Part shown: positions 43,662 through 54,536 of the stretch, piece after piece
Layout of the letters: every line of letters begins with the position of its first letter
Position numbering within the stretch: position 1 is the first letter of the stretch
NCBI RefSeq assembly: GCF_001544875.2
Contig: NZ_FCOA02000008.1
Coordinates: forward strand, 62,001 to 126,000
Origin: Caballeronia hypogeia
GTDB taxonomy: Bacteria; Pseudomonadota; Gammaproteobacteria; Burkholderiales; Burkholderiaceae
Direction of reading: 5' to 3'
DNA length: 64,000 nt
The notes under the pieces: model-generated
What the model was told of the DNA's origin: nothing
What the model saw: only the letters and a program-made list of their open reading frames with translations
The model's database searches: none
Made by a program: the position numbers and the translations under genes

Positions 43662-44907
43662 AGCGCAGCGCCTCCGCCGGACGAACCTTCGCGCCGCGCC
43701 AGCTCGGATAGAGCGTCGCGAGCGAAGACAAAAGGAATGCGATGACGCCGATCTTCGCGACATCGCCCGGCACGAGTTCCGACGGCAACTCGCTGATGAA
43801 ATACACCGAGGACGGCAGGAACTGCACGTTGAACAGATGTTCGATCATCGGCACGAGCCACGGAATGCTCCACGCGATCAGGCAGCCGAGCGTGACGCCC
43901 AGCGCCGTGCCGATGAAGCCGATCGTCACGCCCTGCACCACGAAGATCTTCATGATCGAGCCGGGCTGCGCGCCGAGCGTGCGCAAAATGGCGATGTCGG
44001 CCTGCTTGTCGGTGACGGTCATGACGAGCGAGGACACCAGATTGAAAGCCGCCACCGCGATGATCAGCGTGAGGATGATGAACATCATGCGTTTTTCGAT
44101 CTGCACGGCGGAGAACCAGGTCTTGTTCTGCTGCGTCCAGTCGCGGATGTATAGATCGCCCGACAGCGTGCGCGCGAGCTGGCGCGCGACTTCGGGCGCG
44201 CGCTGCATGTCCTTCAGGCGCAGGCGCACGCCGGTGGGCGCGGGCAGGCGGAACAAGGCTTCGGCGTCGCGGATTTCGATCAGCGCGAGCGTCGAATCGT
44301 ATTCGTAGTGCCCCGACTCGAAGACGCCGACCACGGTGAACTGCTTGAGGCGCGGCATCATCCCCGCCGGCGTGATGGTGCCTTCGGGTGCGACGAGCGT
44401 AATCTTGTCGCCGGTCATGACGCCGAGATTCGCCGCGAGATCCTTGCCGAGCACGATGCCGAATTCGCCCGGCTTCAGGTCCGTGAGCTTGCCCGCGCGC
44501 ATGTCCTTGCCGATATCCGACACATCGGGTTCCAGCGTGGGCTCGACACCGCGCAGCGCGACGCCGCTCACTGCGCCCTGGCGCGTGAGCAGCGCCTGCG
44601 CCTCGACATAAGGTGCGGCGCCGACCACTTCGGGATTCTGGCGCGCCTCTTTGGCGGTCAGTTGCCAGTTGGGCATGGAACCCGTCGGCGAGAAGATTTC
44701 GACGTGCGCGAGCACGGACAGCATGCGGTCGCGCACTTCCTTCTGGAAGCCGTTCATGACCGACAGCACGACGATCAGCGCCGCGACGCCGAGCGCGATG
44801 CCCGCCATCGACACGAGCGCGATGAAGCTGATGAAGCCATTGCCTGTGGTGCGTTTGCTGGCGCGTGTGTAACGCCAGCCGATCTGCCATTCGTACGGAA
44901 GTTTCAA
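43654..44907 (-). CDS. lolC: lipoprotein-releasing ABC transporter permease LolC/LolE
   Basis: Membrane subunit that hands lipoproteins to LolA. I chose the TTG at 44907 ([16 protein letters not shown]): it has AAAGGA 5 bases upstream and gives 417 residues, the standard size, whereas the ATG at 45000 would add 31 unlike residues. There is one N-terminal and three C-terminal membrane segments around a large periplasmic domain (about 55-265). The C-terminal [25 protein letters not shown] is the usual FtsX-type ending. Only one permease gene is present, so it probably acts as a homodimer, as in many betaproteobacteria. Confidence 0.94.
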   Translation of the reverse strand: MKLPYEWQIGWRYTRASKRTTGNGFISFIALVSMAGIALGVAALIVVLSVMNGFQKEVRDRMLSVLAHVEIFSPTGSMPNWQLTAKEARQNPEVVGAAPYVEAQALLTRQGAVSGVALRGVEPTLEPDVSDIGKDMRAGKLTDLKPGEFGIVLGKDLAANLGVMTGDKITLVAPEGTITPAGMMPRLKQFTVVGVFESGHYEYDSTLALIEIRDAEALFRLPAPTGVRLRLKDMQRAPEVARQLARTLSGDLYIRDWTQQNKTWFSAVQIEKRMMFIILTLIIAVAAFNLVSSLVMTVTDKQADIAILRTLGAQPGSIMKIFVVQGVTIGFIGTALGVTLGCLIAWSIPWLVPMIEHLFNVQFLPSSVYFISELPSELVPGDVAKIGVIAFLLSSLATLYPSWRGAKVRPAEALRYE

Positions 44908-44918
44908 GCGATTCCTTT
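44908..44918 (-). promoter_or_regulatory. ribosome binding site that sets a TTG start for lolC
   Basis: AAAGGA (44913..44918 on the minus strand) lies 5 bases before the TTG at 44907. No comparable site precedes the upstream ATG at 45000. Confidence 0.7.
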
Positions 44919-45015
44919 TTGCTGCTGGTTCAGCGTGGTTGTGCCCTGGTGGCGCGGTGACCGACCCTTGGTCCGGCATGATGCGCGCCGTCTGCGTCAA
45001 ATTTTGCGAAAGTTT

Positions 45016-45027
45016 GCCATATATGGC
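45016..45027. repeat. 12-bp perfect palindrome upstream of lolC and the recJ-associated gene
   Basis: gccatatatggc is a perfect palindrome in the 223-bp divergent region between lolC and the gene at 45131. The flanking sequence is also A/T-rich. It could be an operator; no regulator can be named. The rest of the gap shows a TACAAT at 45115..45120 that may be a -10 for the plus-strand gene. Confidence 0.5.
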
Positions 45028-45130
45028 GAATGCGGTACGTCACGCGCATGCCGGGGCGCCCCCGGCGCACATCGAAATCGTGTCTGCTCGCCCGAGCGCA
45101 AGACGGCTTTGCCCTACAATGCCGAGCATC

Positions 45131-46213
45131 ATGCCTGTTCAAGAACTCCATCTCTTGTTGCCGTTCGCGCTGCCGTCGGCCGCGGACGCCGCCACCGCCC
45201 TGCACGGGCTGGAGAGCGCGGCGCTCGACAAGCTGCTCGCCCGCGCCACGCTGGAAGAACGTGTGATAGGCGAGGACTTCCAGCGCACGCTGCCGCACGA
45301 ACGCTGGATCGCGCGGCGTTTCGGCGCGGTCGCTCCCGCCGACCAGCGCTATGCCGACGACGCCCCGCTCGCCCCCTTCATGCTGCTCGCCGACGGCGGC
45401 ACGCCCGGCGAGGCTCGCTGGGCCTGCATCGAGCCGGTGCACGTGCGCATCGCGCATGATCATCTCGTGCTGATCGACCCCGACACGCTCGGCGTGCACA
45501 CGGAAGAAGCGCGCGCGCTGCTCGACGTCGCACGGCCGGTGATCGAGGATCTCGGCGTCACGCTGCAGGCGCCGACGCCGTTGCGCTGGTACGTGTCGGG
45601 CGATGCGCTCGGCGCGCTCGCGGGCGCGTCGCCGCTGCGCGCCACGGGCCGCAACATCGAAATCTGGCTGCCGCACGAAGCGCGCACCGGCGAACGTTCG
45701 CGCGCGTGGATGAAGCTGCAGAACGAAGTGCAGATGGCATGGTTCGAACATCCGCTGAATCTCGCGCGCGAATCGCGCGGACTGCCCGCGATCAATTCGA
45801 TCTGGCTGCACGGGCAAGGCGCGCTGCACCCGGTCCAGAGCCCGTTCGCGCGCGTGATGTCCAGCGCCGCCGCGACGCGCGGTCTCGCGCTCGCGTCGGG
45901 CGTGAAGCCATCGATGCCGCCGGAGTCATTTGCATCGATCGCCAGGGACAACGCGCAAGGCGCGACGCTCGTCGAGCTCGATCCGTTCTCCGCACCGTTC
46001 ATCGAGCAGGACTGGGCGCGCTGGAACGCGTCGCTCGGGGAACTCGAAGCCGCGTGGTTCGCACCCGCGCTGCAGGCGCTCTCCGATGGCTCGCTCGGCC
46101 GTCTGAGCCTCACGCTCTGCGGCGACACCGGCTCGGTGACGCTGTCGGTCACGCGCGGCGACCTGCGCAAATTCTGGCGGCGCCGGCCGATCGCCGCGCT
46201 GCTCATCGAATAA
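45131..46213 (+). CDS. uncharacterised conserved protein upstream of recJ (sometimes labelled phosphoglycerate mutase)
   Basis: The ATG at 45131 (MPVQELHLLLPFALP) gives 360 residues. It is acidic and Ala/Leu-rich without membrane segments. I recognise it as the conserved protein that often precedes recJ in Burkholderia; some pipelines call it phosphoglycerate mutase, but neither the RHG histidine motif nor the metal motifs of the cofactor-independent enzyme are visible. It stops 11 bp before recJ, so the two share an operon. The short stretches NIEIWLPHEARTGERSRAW and SIWLHGQGALHP look well ordered. Function unknown. Confidence 0.82.
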   Translation: MPVQELHLLLPFALPSAADAATALHGLESAALDKLLARATLEERVIGEDFQRTLPHERWIARRFGAVAPADQRYADDAPLAPFMLLADGGTPGEARWACIEPVHVRIAHDHLVLIDPDTLGVHTEEARALLDVARPVIEDLGVTLQAPTPLRWYVSGDALGALAGASPLRATGRNIEIWLPHEARTGERSRAWMKLQNEVQMAWFEHPLNLARESRGLPAINSIWLHGQGALHPVQSPFARVMSSAAATRGLALASGVKPSMPPESFASIARDNAQGATLVELDPFSAPFIEQDWARWNASLGELEAAWFAPALQALSDGSLGRLSLTLCGDTGSVTLSVTRGDLRKFWRRRPIAALLIE

Positions 46214-46224
46214 GAGATACCCGA

Positions 46225-47928
46225 ATGACGCGAATCGTTACGCGCGCCTCCTCCCCCGCCGACGCCGAAGCGCTGATGCGTCACGGCCTGCATCCTGTCA
46301 TCGCGCGGCTGTACGCGTCGCGCGGCGTGACTTCGCCCGATGAAGTCGAGACCGAATTCAAGCGCCTGCACGCGCCCGCCGGCCTGAAAGGCTGCGACGA
46401 CGCAGCGGTCGTCCTCGCCGATGCGCTCGCTGCCGGCAAGCGCATGCTGGTCGTCGCCGATTACGACTGCGACGGTGCAACCGCGTGCGCCGTGGCCGTG
46501 CGCGGCCTGCGCATGTTCGGCGCGCGGATCGACTATCTGGTGCCGAACCGCTTCGAATACGGCTACGGCCTCACGCCGGAAATCGTCGCGCTGGCCGCAC
46601 AGTCGCCCGCCGGTTTGCCCGACCTGCTCGTCACGGTCGACAACGGCATTGCGAGCGTCGATGGCGTCGAGGCCGCGAATGCGCTCGGCATCGACGTGCT
46701 CGTCACCGATCATCACCTTCCCGGCGACGAACTGCCCGCCGCACGCGCGATCGTCAACCCGAACCAGCCGGGCTGCGTGTTTCCGAGCAAGTGCCTTGCG
46801 GGCGTCGGCGTCATGTTCTATGTGCTGCTCGCGTTGCGCGCGGAGTTGCGGCGTCGCGGCGCGTATGGCGACGGCACGCCGGAACCGCGTCTCGACGGCC
46901 TGCTCGATCTGGTCGCGCTCGGCACCGTCGCCGACGTCGTGAAGCTCGACTGCAACAACCGCATTCTGGTCGCGCAGGGTTTGAAGCGGATTCGCTCGGG
47001 CCGCATGCAGCCGGGCATCGCCGCCCTCTTCCGCGCCGCCGGCCGCGACGCGCGCGCCGCATCCGGCTTCGATCTGGGCTTCGCGCTCGGCCCGCGCCTG
47101 AACGCGGCGGGGCGGCTGTCGGACATGTCGCTCGGCATCGAATGCCTGACGACCGACGACGTCGGCCGCGCCTGGGAACTCGCGCAACAACTCGATTCGA
47201 TGAACCGCGAGCGCCGCGAAATCGAAGCCGGCATGCAGCAGCAGGCGCTCGCCGAGCTTCAGACCTTCGATCCGGGCGAGCGCGCGACGCTCACGCTCTA
47301 CGATGCGAGCTGGCACCAGGGCGTGATCGGCATCGTCGCGGGACGGCTCAAGGAGCGCTTTCACCGGCCATCGTTCACGTTCGCGCACGCCGACGACAGC
47401 GGCGCGCTGTCCAAGGGCTCCGGCCGCTCGATTCCGGGCTTTCATCTGCGCGACGCCGTCGATCTGATCAGCAAGCGCGAGCCCGGCCTGATTCACAAGT
47501 TTGGCGGCCACGCGATGGCCGCGGGCCTCACGATCGCCACCGCCGACATTCCGCGCTTCACGGAAGCGTTCGAGGCCGTCGGCCGCGAGTGGCTCACGGC
47601 GGAGGCGCTCTCGCGCACGGTCGAAACCGACGGCGAACTGGAAGACGCGTACTTCACGCCGCAATTCGTCGAAATGCTCGACGCGGCGGTGTGGGGACAA
47701 GGCTTTCCCGCGCCGACCTTTTCCGGCGAATTCGAGGTCGCCTCGCAGGCGCTCGTGAAGGACAAGCATCTGAAGCTCTCGCTCTTGCGCGGGCGTCAGC
47801 GCTTCAACGCGATCTGGTTCAACCATGTCGATCCGCTGCCCGCCCGCGCGACCGTCGCATACCGGCTCGTCAGCGATTCGTGGAACGGCGTCGCGCGGGT
47901 GCAACTGATCGTCGAACACGCGGGCTGA
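46225..47928 (+). CDS. recJ: single-stranded-DNA-specific exonuclease RecJ
   Basis: 5' to 3' ssDNA exonuclease in recombination, mismatch and base-excision repair. The ATG at 46225 gives 567 residues. DHH-family motifs are intact: [10 protein letters not shown] near 77, DNGI near 137, the DHH triad in [13 protein letters not shown], and later [10 protein letters not shown] of the DHHA1 domain. A C-terminal OB-like part completes the enzyme. It lies between the uncharacterised gene and prfB on the same strand. Confidence 0.96.
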   Translation: MTRIVTRASSPADAEALMRHGLHPVIARLYASRGVTSPDEVETEFKRLHAPAGLKGCDDAAVVLADALAAGKRMLVVADYDCDGATACAVAVRGLRMFGARIDYLVPNRFEYGYGLTPEIVALAAQSPAGLPDLLVTVDNGIASVDGVEAANALGIDVLVTDHHLPGDELPAARAIVNPNQPGCVFPSKCLAGVGVMFYVLLALRAELRRRGAYGDGTPEPRLDGLLDLVALGTVADVVKLDCNNRILVAQGLKRIRSGRMQPGIAALFRAAGRDARAASGFDLGFALGPRLNAAGRLSDMSLGIECLTTDDVGRAWELAQQLDSMNRERREIEAGMQQQALAELQTFDPGERATLTLYDASWHQGVIGIVAGRLKERFHRPSFTFAHADDSGALSKGSGRSIPGFHLRDAVDLISKREPGLIHKFGGHAMAAGLTIATADIPRFTEAFEAVGREWLTAEALSRTVETDGELEDAYFTPQFVEMLDAAVWGQGFPAPTFSGEFEVASQALVKDKHLKLSLLRGRQRFNAIWFNHVDPLPARATVAYRLVSDSWNGVARVQLIVEHAG

Positions 47929-47976
47929 TCCGGCGCGCCGGGCGGCGTCCGCGCCGGGGAAACCGTGTCAATCGGC

Positions 47977-47982
47977 TATAAT
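47977..47982 (+). promoter_or_regulatory. -10 element upstream of prfB
   Basis: A perfect TATAAT lies 30 bases before the prfB ATG. I could not find a good -35 at 16-18 bp, so the promoter is tentative. Confidence 0.4.
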
Positions 47983-48012
47983 TTCATCTTTTTACGAAGC
48001 CGAAGATCGACA

Positions 48013-49117
48013 ATGGAAGCGGAACGTCTCAACGCGATCGAAAGCCTTCTGGCCGACCTGCGCCGCCGCGCGGGCGAGCTACGGGGGTATCTTTGACTAC
48101 GACGCCAAGTCCGCGCGTCTGGTTGAAGTCAACAAGGAACTCGAAGATCCGAATGTCTGGAACGACTCGAAGAACGCGCAAGCGCTCGGTCGTGAGAAAA
48201 AGCTGCTCGATGGCGTCGTGACGACGCTCACCGACCTCGACAACGACCTCCGCGACGCGAACGATCTGTTCGACATGGCGCGCGAGGAAGACGACGAAGA
48301 CACGCTCGTCGCGTGCGAATCGGACGCGGATGCGCTGCGTCTTCGCGTCGAGGACGTGGAATTCCGCCGGATGTTCTCCAATCCGGCCGACCCGAACAAC
48401 TGCTTCATCGACATTCAGGCGGGCGCCGGCGGCACCGAAGCGTGCGACTGGGCGTCCATGCTGCTGCGCCAGTATCTGCGCTACTGCGAGCGCAAGGGCT
48501 TCAAGACCGAAGTCCTCGAAGAATCGGAAGGCGATGTCGCCGGCATCAAGAGCGCGACGATCAAGGTCGAAGGCGAATACGCCTACGGTTATCTGCGCAC
48601 TGAAACCGGCATTCACCGCCTCGTGCGCAAGTCGCCGTTCGATTCGTCGGGTGGACGTCATACGTCGTTCTCGTCGGTGTTCGTGTATCCGGAAATCGAC
48701 GATTCGATCGAAATCGAGATCAATCCCGCCGATATCCGCACGGACACGTACCGCGCATCGGGCGCGGGCGGCCAGCACATCAACAAGACCGACTCCGCCG
48801 TGCGTCTCACGCACGCGCCGACCGGCATCGTCGTGCAGTGCCAGAACGACCGCTCGCAGCACCGCAACCGCGCGGAAGCCATGCAGATGCTCAAGGCGCG
48901 TCTCTACGAGTTCGAGATGCGCAAGCGCCAGGCCGAACAGGACAAGCTCGAATCGAGCAAGACCGACGTGGGCTGGGGCCATCAGATTCGTTCTTACGTG
49001 CTCGACCAGAGCCGCGTGAAGGATCTGCGCACCAGCGTGGAAATGAGCAACACGCGCGCCGTGCTCGACGGCGACCTCGACGACTTCATCAGCGCGAGTT
49101 TGAAACAGGGCGTTTGA
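48013..49117 (+). CDS. prfB: peptide chain release factor 2 (programmed +1 frameshift)
   Basis: Releases peptides at UGA and UAA. The first frame runs from ATG 48013 for 27 codons to an in-frame TGA at 48094..48096; after a +1 shift, translation continues from GAC at 48095 to the stop at 49117, giving 368 residues. The stop-recognition motif SPF is in [12 protein letters not shown] and the catalytic GGQ is in [10 protein letters not shown]. The shift makes RF2 level autoregulated: low RF2 slows termination at TGA and favours the shift. lysS follows, as in E. coli. Confidence 0.97.
48082..48097 (+). promoter_or_regulatory. prfB programmed frameshift site
   Basis: The site has a Shine-Dalgarno-like GGGGG (48083..48087), then TAT, the slippery CTT (48091..48093) and TGA followed by C (48094..48097). 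This matches the known bacterial RF2 frameshift signal at almost every base. Confidence 0.95.
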
Positions 49118-49202
49118 TGTCCTGCAGCGGCGTGGCCTTCCGGTCGCGCCGCTTTCGTTTCATCCCGCCGCGCATCCTCCGTATCACAAGCCAAGAATCA
49201 TC

Positions 49203-50729
49203 ATGACCGAACCGACTCAACCGGGCGCCGCTCCCGAACTGGAAGAAAACCAGATCATCGCCGAGCGGCGCGACAAGCTGCGCTCGCTGCGCGAGCAGGG
49301 CGTCGCCTATCCGAACGACTTCCGCCCGACGCATCAGGCCGCCGCGCTGCAAGGCGATTACGCCGAAACCGACAAGGACGCGCTCGAAGCCAATCCCCTG
49401 CCCGTCGCGATCGCCGGCCGGATGATGCTGAAGCGCGTGATGGGCAAGGCCAGCTTCGCGACGGTTCAGGACGGCAGCGGTCAGATCCAGTTCTTCGTGA
49501 CGCCCGCCGACGTTGGCGCGGAAACCTACGACGCGTTCAAGAAGTGGGACCTGGGCGACATCATCGCGGCCAAGGGCGTGCTGTTCCGTACGAACAAGGG
49601 CGAGCTTTCGGTGCGTTGCACGGAACTGCGTCTTTTGTCGAAGGCGCTGCGTCCGCTGCCGGACAAGTTCCACGGCTTGGCCGATCAGGAAACGCGCTAT
49701 CGCCAGCGCTATGTCGATCTGATCGTCACGCCCGAGTCGCGCAAGACGTTCATGGCGCGCACGAAGGCCGTCACGTCGATCCGCAATTTCATGGCGCAGG
49801 CGAACTTCATGGAAGTCGAAACGCCGATGCTGCACCCGATTCCGGGCGGCGCGGCGGCCAAGCCTTTCACGACGCATCACAACGCGCTCGACATGCAGAT
49901 GTTCCTGCGCATCGCACCGGAGCTCTATCTGAAGCGGCTGATCGTCGGCGGCTTCGAGCGCGTGTTCGAGATCAACCGTAACTTCCGGAACGAAGGCGTG
50001 TCGCCGCGTCACAATCCGGAATTCACGATGATGGAGTTCTACGCCGCGTACACGGATTACCAGTGGCTGATGGACTTCACGGAATCGCTGATCCGCCAGG
50101 CCGCCATCGATGCGCTCGGCACCGCGACCATCACGTATCAGGGCCGCGAACTGGATCTCGCCAAGCCGTTCCATCGTCTGACGATCAATCAGGCGATCCA
50201 GAAGTTCGCGCCACAGTACACGGATGCACAGTTGTCCGACGCCGCATTCCTGCGTACGGAACTGAAGAAGTTCGGCGTCGATACGAACCAGCCCGCGTTC
50301 CTCAACGCCGGTCTCGGTTCGCTGCAACTCGCGCTTTTCGAAGAGACGGCGGAGTCGCAACTGTGGGAGCCGACGTATATCGTCGATTACCCGATCGAAG
50401 TGTCGCCGCTCGCGCGCGCATCGGATTCGGTGCCGGGCATCACGGAGCGTTTCGAGCTGTTCATTACGGGCCGCGAGATCGCCAACGGCTTCTCGGAGCT
50501 GAACGATCCGGAAGATCAGGCCGCGCGTTTTCAGAAGCAGGTCGATCAGAAAGACGCCGGGGACGAAGAAGCCATGTATTTCGACGCCGACTACATCCGC
50601 GCGCTCGAATACGGCATGCCGCCGACGGGCGGCTGCGGCATCGGCATCGACCGTCTGGTCATGCTCCTGACCGACAGCCCGAGCATCCGCGATGTGATTC
50701 TGTTCCCGCATCTGCGTCGCGAGGACTGA
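49203..50729 (+). CDS. lysS: lysyl-tRNA synthetase (class II)
   Basis: Charges tRNA-Lys. The 508-residue product has the N-terminal OB anticodon-binding domain (about 60-150, [16 protein letters not shown]) and the class II core: motif 2 in [14 protein letters not shown] and motif 3 in [13 protein letters not shown]. All conserved residues I can check are present. It follows prfB by 85 bp and ends at a strong terminator 25 bp past its stop. Confidence 0.97.
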   Translation: MTEPTQPGAAPELEENQIIAERRDKLRSLREQGVAYPNDFRPTHQAAALQGDYAETDKDALEANPLPVAIAGRMMLKRVMGKASFATVQDGSGQIQFFVTPADVGAETYDAFKKWDLGDIIAAKGVLFRTNKGELSVRCTELRLLSKALRPLPDKFHGLADQETRYRQRYVDLIVTPESRKTFMARTKAVTSIRNFMAQANFMEVETPMLHPIPGGAAAKPFTTHHNALDMQMFLRIAPELYLKRLIVGGFERVFEINRNFRNEGVSPRHNPEFTMMEFYAAYTDYQWLMDFTESLIRQAAIDALGTATITYQGRELDLAKPFHRLTINQAIQKFAPQYTDAQLSDAAFLRTELKKFGVDTNQPAFLNAGLGSLQLALFEETAESQLWEPTYIVDYPIEVSPLARASDSVPGITERFELFITGREIANGFSELNDPEDQAARFQKQVDQKDAGDEEAMYFDADYIRALEYGMPPTGGCGIGIDRLVMLLTDSPSIRDVILFPHLRRED

Positions 50730-50754
50730 GTTTTTCGGTCTGACTCAATGCGAG

Positions 50755-50785
50755 AAAGCGCACCCATTGCGGTGCGCTTTTTTTT
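50755..50785 (+). terminator. Rho-independent terminator of lysS
   Basis: aaagcgcacc (50755..50764) pairs with ggtgcgcttt (50771..50780) around a 6-base loop and runs on into T residues to 50785. Confidence 0.92.
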
Positions 50786-51016
50786 CGCCCGGCGATTTTG
50801 CCTGTAACCATTGGTAAATATTTCAAGGCGAATTCGGCCTCCGATCAGCGCAGCCTCGTGATTTCGATACTGGCACCGCTTCTGCTTCTGTTTGAATAGA
50901 CCTGGGTCGGGAAATTGTTACAACCGGAAAAAGCGCGGGTTCTTGGTTTCTTCGACAATGTGTTGTGACAGCGGATATCGGCAGTGACATCTCGCCTCGA
51001 AAAGGAGGTTCAAAAA

Positions 51017-51730
51017 ATGGATAACGGGACCAACAAACTCAGCACGTCGCCCGCATCCGGCGGCGCTCAGCCGCCGCAGCGGCGTCTGCATCCGCTCATC
51101 GCGACGGCGGCGGGCGCGGTCATTGTCGCGAGCCTCGTCGCGACGGCAGCGATGACGGGACTGTTCCCGAAGGCATCGAGCAACGGGGCGCAGAATCCTC
51201 AGACGCAAACGGCGGCCGTTGTGCAACAGCCTGTCGTCGATTCGGCAGCGCCGAGCCCGGCGCAGCAACCGACCGCGGCGCAGCAACAGGCGGCGCAGCA
51301 GCAGGCAGCTCAACAGCAGGCAGCTCAACAGCAAGCGGCGCAGCAGCAACCCGCCCAGCCATCGTATGCGCAGCAACCGCCGCCGCATCCGGCGTATTGC
51401 TCGACCTGCGGCACCGTCGAATCGATTGCAGCCGTCAAGCATGAAGGCCACGGAACCGGCATCGGAGCGGTCGGTGGCGCGGTCGCGGGCGGTGTTGTCG
51501 GCAATCAGTTCGGCCGTGGCGGCGGACGCACCGCAATGACGCTGCTGGGCGCGCTCGGCGGCGGTCTCGCCGGAAACTCGGTCGAAAAGCACATTCGCAG
51601 CGAAACCGACTACACCGTGCACGTGCGGATGGAAAACGGCAAGGCGCGCACCTTCACGTACAAGAATGCGCCGCCGTTCCAGCAAGGCGAGCGCGTACAC
51701 ATTTCGAACGGCGCGCTGGTCGCAGGTTGA
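51017..51730 (+). CDS. glycine-zipper 2TM domain protein with QAAQQ repeats
   Basis: The ATG at 51017 follows a strong AAAGGAGG; 237 residues. An N-terminal membrane segment (about 24-45, LIATAAGAVIVASLVATAA) anchors it. Then comes a Gln/Ala-rich linker with five QAAQQ-type repeats (residues 89-115), a short CSTCG pair of Cys, and the glycine-zipper domain (IGAVGGAVAGGVVGNQFGRG). A C-terminal beta-like domain (YTVHVRMENGKARTF) ends it. Resembles SlyB/YMGG-type envelope proteins; probably envelope located. It stands alone between two terminators. The preceding 231 bp hold its promoter, not identified. Confidence 0.88.
   Translation: MDNGTNKLSTSPASGGAQPPQRRLHPLIATAAGAVIVASLVATAAMTGLFPKASSNGAQNPQTQTAAVVQQPVVDSAAPSPAQQPTAAQQQAAQQQAAQQQAAQQQAAQQQPAQPSYAQQPPPHPAYCSTCGTVESIAAVKHEGHGTGIGAVGGAVAGGVVGNQFGRGGGRTAMTLLGALGGGLAGNSVEKHIRSETDYTVHVRMENGKARTFTYKNAPPFQQGERVHISNGALVAG
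51286..51345. repeat. 15-bp tandem repeat coding QAAQQ
   Basis: Four adjacent 15-bp units lie in frame. Two are identical (gcaggcagctcaaca, 51301..51315 and 51316..51330); the flanking two are diverged. Copy-number change would lengthen or shorten the linker by five residues without a frameshift. Confidence 0.8.
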
Positions 51731-51746
51731 TCGCACGCAGGAAACG

Positions 51747-51784
51747 AAAAAGGCAGCGAACCTCACGGTTGCTGCCTTTTTTTT
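51747..51784. terminator. terminator between the glycine-zipper gene and pssA
   Basis: aaaaaggcagc (51747..51757) pairs with gctgccttttt (51771..51781), extended by aacc/ggtt inside with one bulged base. T residues follow on the plus strand and A residues precede it, so it can serve both converging genes. Confidence 0.88.
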
Positions 51785-51801
51785 GTCGGGAACGCGCGAC
51801 G

Positions 51802-52668
51802 CTAATGGTCCCGCTGCGAGCTGCGCGCCGGATTCGGCCGGCCACGCGCCGTCAGATAGCCCCACCAGATATAGCCCGAAAAGCCATACAGCACGAACAG
51901 GCAGAACAACATGACCGGTGGATCGGACGATACGAGCACGAACGCCACCACGATCAGCAGCACGCCCGCGAACGGCACGCGATAACGCACATCGAGCGCC
52001 TTGCCGCTGTAGAACGGTGCGTTCGACACCATCGTGACGCCCGCGTAGATGGTCAGCGCGAACGCGACCCACGGCAGCCACACGAGCTTGAGCGGCACGC
52101 GGTTATCTGTAGCGAGCCACACGAAACCGGCGATCAGCGCAGCGGCTGCCGGCGAAGGCAACCCCTGGAAAAAGCGCTTGTCGACCACGCCGACGTTCGT
52201 ATTGAAGCGCGCGAGCCTGAGCGCCGCACCCGAGCAATAGACGAAGGCCGCGAGCCAGCCCCAGCGGCCGAGATCCTTCAGCACCCATTCGTACATCACG
52301 AGCGCCGGCGCCACGCCGAACGACACCATGTCCGAAAGACTGTCGAACTGCTCGCCGAACGCGCTTTGCGTGTGCGTCATGCGCGCGACGCGGCCGTCCA
52401 TGCCGTCGAGCACCATCGCGACGAAAATGGCGATCGCCGCGATCTCGAAGCGCACGTTCATCGCCTGGACGACGGCGAAGAAGCCGCAGAACAGCGCGGC
52501 CGTGGTGAACGCATTCGGCAGCAGATAGATGCCGCGCTTTCTGAGGAACTGCTGGCGCTTCGCGCGCCGCGTCTCCACGGCGCCGACGTCCTGCGCGGCC
52601 TTGTTGCGGCGGAACGCGCGCGGAGACGTTGCGTTCGCGCGATTACGGCGCGGTTTGAATGCCGCCAT
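51802..52668 (-). CDS. pssA: CDP-diacylglycerol--serine O-phosphatidyltransferase
   Basis: Makes phosphatidylserine from CDP-diacylglycerol and serine. I chose the ATG at 52668 (MAAFKPRRNRANATSPRAFR), giving 288 residues. The CDP-alcohol phosphotransferase motif is intact: DGMDGRVARMTHTQSAFGEQFDSLSD. The protein is the integral-membrane type II form, with about eight hydrophobic segments and a basic N-terminus. It follows psd by 13 bp, so both steps of phosphatidylethanolamine synthesis are in one operon. Confidence 0.95.
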   Translation of the reverse strand: MAAFKPRRNRANATSPRAFRRNKAAQDVGAVETRRAKRQQFLRKRGIYLLPNAFTTAALFCGFFAVVQAMNVRFEIAAIAIFVAMVLDGMDGRVARMTHTQSAFGEQFDSLSDMVSFGVAPALVMYEWVLKDLGRWGWLAAFVYCSGAALRLARFNTNVGVVDKRFFQGLPSPAAAALIAGFVWLATDNRVPLKLVWLPWVAFALTIYAGVTMVSNAPFYSGKALDVRYRVPFAGVLLIVVAFVLVSSDPPVMLFCLFVLYGFSGYIWWGYLTARGRPNPARSSQRDH

Positions 52669-52681
52669 CGAGTCCTCCGCG

Positions 52682-53326
52682 CTATTCCGCGAATTCGGCG
52701 AGGATCGTCGACGAAGCCGAAACCTTCTCGCCGATCGACACACGCGGACGGCTTCCCACCGGCAGATACACGTCCACACGCGAACCGAAACGGATGAAGC
52801 CGTAGCGCTGGCCGCGCGTGAGCGGCTCGCCCGCGTGCACGTAGCAGAGAATGCGTCGCGCGATCAGGCCGGCGATCTGCACCGAGGTCACGGTCTGGCC
52901 GCCCGCGGTCTGCAGCACGATGGCGTTGCGCTCGTTCTCGGTCGAGGCTTTATCGACTGCCGCGTTCAGGTAAGCGCCCGGAAAGTACTGCACCTTGGTG
53001 ATCGCGCCGTCCACCGGCGAGCGCTGCGAGTGCACGTTGAACACGTTCATGAACACGCTGATCTTGAGCGCCTCGCGGCCCACGTACGGATCGTGCGCGG
53101 TTTCGACCGCGACGATGCGCCCATCGGCGGGACACAGCACCGCGTTCGGCTGAGTAGGAATCGGACGGGCGGGATCGCGGAAGAACTGGACGACGAAAAT
53201 CACGATCAGCCAGAAGAGCCAGGCGAAGCCGAAACCGCCCGTCGCCTGCACGAGGATGGCGACGACAGCCGCGATGGCGATGAACGGCCAGCCTTCGCGG
53301 GCAATGATCGGATGAGGATAGTTCAT
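52682..53326 (-). CDS. psd: phosphatidylserine decarboxylase (short, archaeal-type)
   Basis: Decarboxylates phosphatidylserine to phosphatidylethanolamine with a self-made pyruvoyl group. The 214-residue product has a short N-terminal membrane segment, VNVHSQ-like FNVHSQRSP, and the self-cleavage site FGS with Gly181-Ser182. It is the shorter PSD-A class, not the E. coli 322-residue form. It lies between ilvC and pssA, an arrangement common in Burkholderia. A terminator separates it from ilvC. Confidence 0.95.
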   Translation of the reverse strand: MNYPHPIIAREGWPFIAIAAVVAILVQATGGFGFAWLFWLIVIFVVQFFRDPARPIPTQPNAVLCPADGRIVAVETAHDPYVGREALKISVFMNVFNVHSQRSPVDGAITKVQYFPGAYLNAAVDKASTENERNAIVLQTAGGQTVTSVQIAGLIARRILCYVHAGEPLTRGQRYGFIRFGSRVDVYLPVGSRPRVSIGEKVSASSTILAEFAE

Positions 53327-53363
53327 GAACGAGTTCTGAGATTTTTAAAAACCGTAGGATAGC

Positions 53364-53401
53364 AAAAGCCGCCCGGCGCACAGGGCATCCGGGCGGCTTT
53401 T
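53364..53401 (-). terminator. terminator downstream of ilvC
   Basis: aaaagccgcccgg (53364..53376) and ccgggcggctttt (53389..53401) form a 13-bp perfect stem with a 12-base loop. On the minus strand it ends in TTTTGC. It probably ends most ilvBNC transcripts and lies 37 bp ahead of the psd start. Confidence 0.8.
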
Positions 53402-53444
53402 CATCCAGCAAAAATCGTGACGCGATGAATACGCGCGCGCCGAT

Positions 53445-54536
<1,092 letters not shown>

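Noticed and set aside
45460..47919. Minus-strand open frame of 819 codons over recJ
   Set aside because: Antisense shadow of recJ and the upstream gene. No protein-like segments; RecJ motifs on the other strand are unequivocal.
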